Shown here: in pieces, positions 7,001-9,453 of the stretch
Layout: every line of letters starts with the position of its first letter
Numbering within the stretch: position 1 is the stretch's first letter
Assembly: GCA_002371695.1 (NCBI GenBank)
Contig: DFGG01000102.1
Span: 1-9,453 of the forward strand
DNA from: a bacterium UBA3756
Lineage (GTDB): Bacteria > Bacteroidota > Bacteroidia > Bacteroidales > Bacteroidaceae
Direction of reading: 5' to 3'
DNA: 9,453 nucleotides
The notes under the pieces: model-generated
Databases searched by the model: none
Seen by the model: the letters and a program-made list of their open reading frames with translations, nothing else
What the model was told of the DNA's origin: nothing
Made by a program: the position numbers and the translations under genes

Positions 7001-9453
7001 CCCTTCATCTATACCCGTGAACAGGGCAATGCCTCCGACTATAGCGGCGACCTCTATTTCAACCTTGGTGAGGTGAGCGAGGACATCCTGCGCGACGGCA
7101 AGAAATTCTATGAAAGCGGTATGCCCGTGGACGGCACCAGCTCATTCGCCACTACCCAGTGGGGTAAGATACCCGTACAGGCCGTGCAGACCTACGCGTT
7201 TGCCACCACCAGCGGCTCGCGTGCCCTGCAGGATGTGGGCTATAACGGCCTGAATGATGAGGAGGAGCGTGAGTTCGGAGCCTATAAGGAATGGCTCGAT
7301 GCCGTGGTGAACAGCGGCATCATCACCAACGACAGCATCATCGCGGCCTGGCGCAACGACCCTGCCGGCGACGACTACCACTACTATCGCGGCTCTGACT
7401 ATGACAACGAGCAGAAGAGCATCCTCGAACGCTATAAGCGCATCAACAATCCACAGGGCAACTCGCCCGACACCGACGATCGCACCGAATCGTATGACAC
7501 CAGCTACAAGACTGGTCCCGACGTGGAGGACATCAACCAGGACTTCACGCTCAACGAGTATGAACGCTACTATCAGTACAAGGTGCACATCAGTCCTGAG
7601 ATTCTTGATGCCTATAAGAACGGTACGCCTCTGCCTGATACCTACATCACCGATATGCGCACCAGCGGCGTGGGACTGCGCAATGGCGATACGACGAGTG
7701 TCAACTGGTTCCAGTTCCGCATTCCCATCACCGAGTATGAACGCAAGGAGGGCAGCATCAACGACTTCTCCAGCATCCGCTTCATGCGTATGTTCATGAC
7801 CAATTTCCAGAAGCCCATCGTGCTGCGTTTCGGCAGTCTTGACCTGGTGAGAGGCGAATGGCGTATCTACAAGCAGAACCTCTCCAACGGCGTGGAGACG
7901 GGAACGGTGAAGGTGAGTGCTGTCAACATCGAGGAGAACCACGACAAACAGCCAGTGAACTACGTCCTGCCGCCAGGCATCAGTCGTGCTACCGACCCCT
8001 CGCAGCCACAACTGGTGGAGAACAATGAGCAGGCCCTGAACATGCGGGTGGAAAACCTGAGTCCGGGTGAGTCGAAGGCCGTCTATAAGAATACCCACTA
8101 CGACCTTCGGCAGTATAAGCGCATGCAGATGTTTGTGCATGCCAACCATCTCTTGCCTGACATGACACAACTGAAAGACAAGGAACTGGCCGTGTTCGTA
8201 CGTCTTGGAAGCGACTACCGCAGCAACTATTATGAATACGAGATACCACTGACGCTGACTCCCGACCGCAGCACCTATAGCCGATACTCCACGGCAGACC
8301 GTATGCAGGTATGGCCAGCAGAAAACATGCTCGACATCGACCTTTCGGTGCTCACGGCCCTGAAGAGAGAGCGCAACCAGAAGAAGGGACAGGGACTGGC
8401 ATCCTATAGTCAGGTGTACTCAGCCTACGACGGTAAGAACGGTGCCAACAAGGTGAGTGTGGTGGGTAATCCCTCGTTGGGTGAGGTGAAGACGATGATC
8501 ATTGGCGTGCGCAATATCTCTGGTGAAACCAAGTCGGGTGAGGTATGGGTCAACGAGATGCGACTGATGGATACCAACAACGACGGCGGCTGGGCAGCAT
8601 CAGGCAACCTCAATGTGCAGCTCTCCGACTTCGGTAGTGTCAACGTGACAGGCCATTACGTCGGTGATGGCTTCGGAGGACTGGAAGAAGGTGTCATGCA
8701 GCGCAGTACAGATACTAAGAAGCAATACTCCGTGACGACATCGCTCGAACTGGGTAAATTCTTCCCCGAGAAGGCACAGGTGTCGGTGCCCCTTTATTAC
8801 TCCGTCACCAAGGAGGAGGTACGCCCGCGCTATAATCCCCTCGATACGGACGTGCGACTGAAGGATGCCCTGGATGCCGCAGCTACGCAAGAGGAGCGCG
8901 ACAGTATAGAGTCGGTGGCTGTCACCAGAAGAACCAATACGAATTTTGCCCTGACGGGTGTCAGATGGGGACTGAAGACCAAGCGCCACCCCATGCCCTA
9001 CGACCCCGGTAACTTTACCTTCGGCTATAGCCACTCCCACAGTTTCAACTCGGGTGCCACGACCGTCTACGAAAAAGATGACCGTTGGCGAGGCACGCTC
9101 AACTATACCTATTCGCCCGTCTACAAGACGTGGGAGCCGTTCGGCAAACTCAAGGGTAAGTCGAAGTGGCTCAACTTCCCCAAGGCCCTCGGACTGAACT
9201 ATCTGCCGCAGAGCATCAGCTTCAACTCGGAAATCATCCGTAACTACTACGAACAGCAGGAGCGCGACCTTCAGAACCTGGAGGGACAGAAGATGCCGCT
9301 CAACTTCAATGAGCAGTTCCTCTGGAACCGCGACTTCACTCTGCGCTGGGATTTCACCAAGAACCTGCGCTTCAACTTCCAGTCGGCTACCCATGCACAG
9401 ATAGAGGAGCCCTATACCCCCGTGAACAAAGAACTCTATGCAGACCGCTACAG
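4046..9453 (+). CDS. sprA: type IX secretion outer-membrane translocon SprA (Sov), C terminus beyond window
   Basis: SprA (Sov in Porphyromonas) is a giant outer-membrane beta-barrel through which type IX secretion substrates cross; it is also needed for gliding in flavobacteria. The window shows 1802 codons of a protein that is usually about 2300-2500 residues. From the TTG start, KRVVYSILVLLSVTALA is a signal peptide with a likely signal peptidase I cut after residue 18. The conserved SprA N-terminal block is clear: NMNLNYNTDATFDFD from about residue 215, EDEIIKLVEGGNVTFPSNNS at about 242-261, KGASSLFGI just after, and NRHFFLAQYFRDHYD at about 318-332. A later region resembling the second SprA N-terminal-type segment contains YIDDFENTK (about 821-829). 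RYKRINNPQGNSP and PDVEDINQDFTLNEYE (1158-1173) are also family hallmarks. After about residue 1500, repeated aromatic amphipathic strands fit a barrel. The frame is open throughout with no frameshift. It follows ruvA by 12 bases. SprA also survives in some Bacteroidales that lack obvious type IX cargo, so the gene alone does not prove active secretion. Confidence 0.96.
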   Translation, partial: MKRVVYSILVLLSVTALAIPPQDVKRPAPKAQPVSAVEDEIIPDSLLHARWRIQRTAPVEVSDLDSSALDLKMPDNIRQTVEYDDSQNVYYIGSKIGDTYLNAPVLMTPEEYRRWSEKKALHQFFRQKDAENVKTDGKDKFSFADMHFDLGPAEKIFGPGGVRIRTQGTAELKLGATMKNIDNPSLPIRNRKTTAFDFDEKINLSVNGKVGDKVNMNLNYNTDATFDFDAQSLKLKYEGKEDEIIKLVEGGNVTFPSNNSLVKGASSLFGIRADMQFGRLKLQSVVSQKNSTSKSVSSRGGAQTTAFEMNAADYEENRHFFLAQYFRDHYDAAMATLPNLTTSIEITRVEVWITNRTGTTSNTRNIIALTDLGENTKVSSGNWQLTGQPVPCNAANTEYQMLTSSYAEARDIDQASSVLAGISDFEGGVDYEKLSSARLLSSSEYTLNKALGYISLKTGLQTDQVLAVAYEFTYGGQTYQVGEFAGDNTETSQALFVKSLKNTSNNPQQGNWDLMMKNVYYLASTVEKSNFRLDIKYQSDTAGVYLIYIPEQRVKDVTLLKLLGCDRLDNNNKAHPNGFFDFVSGYTVNNGRVFLPSAEPFGDYLRKQLMNKGLTGDVAEKYVYSQLYDSTKTVAKQIAEKNKFMMTGQYKGRSANVISLDAYNVPQGSVVVTAGGVTLQEGSDYSVDYSAGEVTILNQSIIDAGTNVNVSLESNTDYGMQRKTMVGLNWEYDFSKNFQLGGTLMHLSEQALVSKVGMGEEPLRNTIWGLNVNWKQDSQWLTSILDKIPFLNVKEPSHITFTGEFAQLIAGTAGGTQDNASYIDDFENTKTFIHVGDPKAWTLSSVPRLFAENADKTGVSSGYNRALLAWYNVDPIFTRHSSTLTPSHIKSDLEQLSNHYVREVYVKELYPNRQQSTYNGATSTLSVLNLAYYPEERGPYNLTRDLNSNGTLRQPETKWGGMMRKLETTDFEQANIEYIEFWMLDPFIYTREQGNASDYSGDLYFNLGEVSEDILRDGKKFYESGMPVDGTSSFATTQWGKIPVQAVQTYAFATTSGSRALQDVGYNGLNDEEEREFGAYKEWLDAVVNSGIITNDSIIAAWRNDPAGDDYHYYRGSDYDNEQKSILERYKRINNPQGNSPDTDDRTESYDTSYKTGPDVEDINQDFTLNEYERYYQYKVHISPEILDAYKNGTPLPDTYITDMRTSGVGLRNGDTTSVNWFQFRIPITEYERKEGSINDFSSIRFMRMFMTNFQKPIVLRFGSLDLVRGEWRIYKQNLSNGVETGTVKVSAVNIEENHDKQPVNYVLPPGISRATDPSQPQLVENNEQALNMRVENLSPGESKAVYKNTHYDLRQYKRMQMFVHANHLLPDMTQLKDKELAVFVRLGSDYRSNYYEYEIPLTLTPDRSTYSRYSTADRMQVWPAENMLDIDLSVLTALKRERNQKKGQGLASYSQVYSAYDGKNGANKVSVVGNPSLGEVKTMIIGVRNISGETKSGEVWVNEMRLMDTNNDGGWAASGNLNVQLSDFGSVNVTGHYVGDGFGGLEEGVMQRSTDTKKQYSVTTSLELGKFFPEKAQVSVPLYYSVTKEEVRPRYNPLDTDVRLKDALDAAATQEERDSIESVAVTRRTNTNFALTGVRWGLKTKRHPMPYDPGNFTFGYSHSHSFNSGATTVYEKDDRWRGTLNYTYSPVYKTWEPFGKLKGKSKWLNFPKALGLNYLPQSISFNSEIIRNYYEQQERDLQNLEGQKMPLNFNEQFLWNRDFTLRWDFTKNLRFNFQSATHAQIEEPYTPVNKELYADRY

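Noticed and set aside
7142..8170. Open frame of 342 codons on the minus strand inside sprA
   Set aside because: Same kind of antisense shadow: Val/His/Leu-rich low-information composition and no promoter or ribosome binding signal of its own.
8600..9394. Open frame of 264 codons on the minus strand inside sprA
   Set aside because: Antisense shadow of the SprA barrel-coding region; no family resemblance.

Overview
The window looks like a chromosomal segment of a Bacteroidota bacterium, most likely an order Bacteroidales organism of Prevotella/Segatella type. Three things point there: promoters of the TTTG / TAnnTTTG form, starts that mostly lack a Shine-Dalgarno sequence and are preceded by A-rich leaders, and a SprA gene, which is restricted to this phylum. 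The genus is an inference; no rRNA or other species marker is present.

Layout, left to right. Positions 1-900 (minus strand) hold a complete meso-diaminopimelate D-dehydrogenase gene (ddh) of the lysine/peptidoglycan pathway. A divergent intergenic region (901-1173) carries one promoter for ddh and one for the next gene, with a hyphenated palindrome between them. Positions 1174-3297 (plus strand) hold a 707-residue lipoprotein. Its central to C-terminal part looks like a leukocidin/hemolysin-type beta-pore-forming domain, and this is the most interesting item in the window. It appears to be a single-gene unit, with its own promoter and a strong intrinsic terminator at 3328-3360. A short region then carries a weaker promoter overlapping a 14-base perfect palindrome. 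Next comes ruvA (3431-4033), the Holliday-junction binding subunit. It is followed 12 bases later by sprA (4046 to the window end, cut off), the giant outer-membrane protein that forms the type IX secretion translocon. sprA appears to start at TTG, with an AGGTGG sequence overlapping the ruvA stop codon.

How the genes relate. ruvA and sprA are close enough to be co-transcribed and translationally coupled, although DNA repair and protein export are not linked functionally. The lipoprotein gene lies between two conserved housekeeping units and is locally more AT-rich than sprA, which is compatible with its being an accessory gene. No mobile element, CRISPR array, tRNA or rRNA was seen. Apart from the four genes, the only gene-free stretches are 901-1173 and 3298-3430, both described below.
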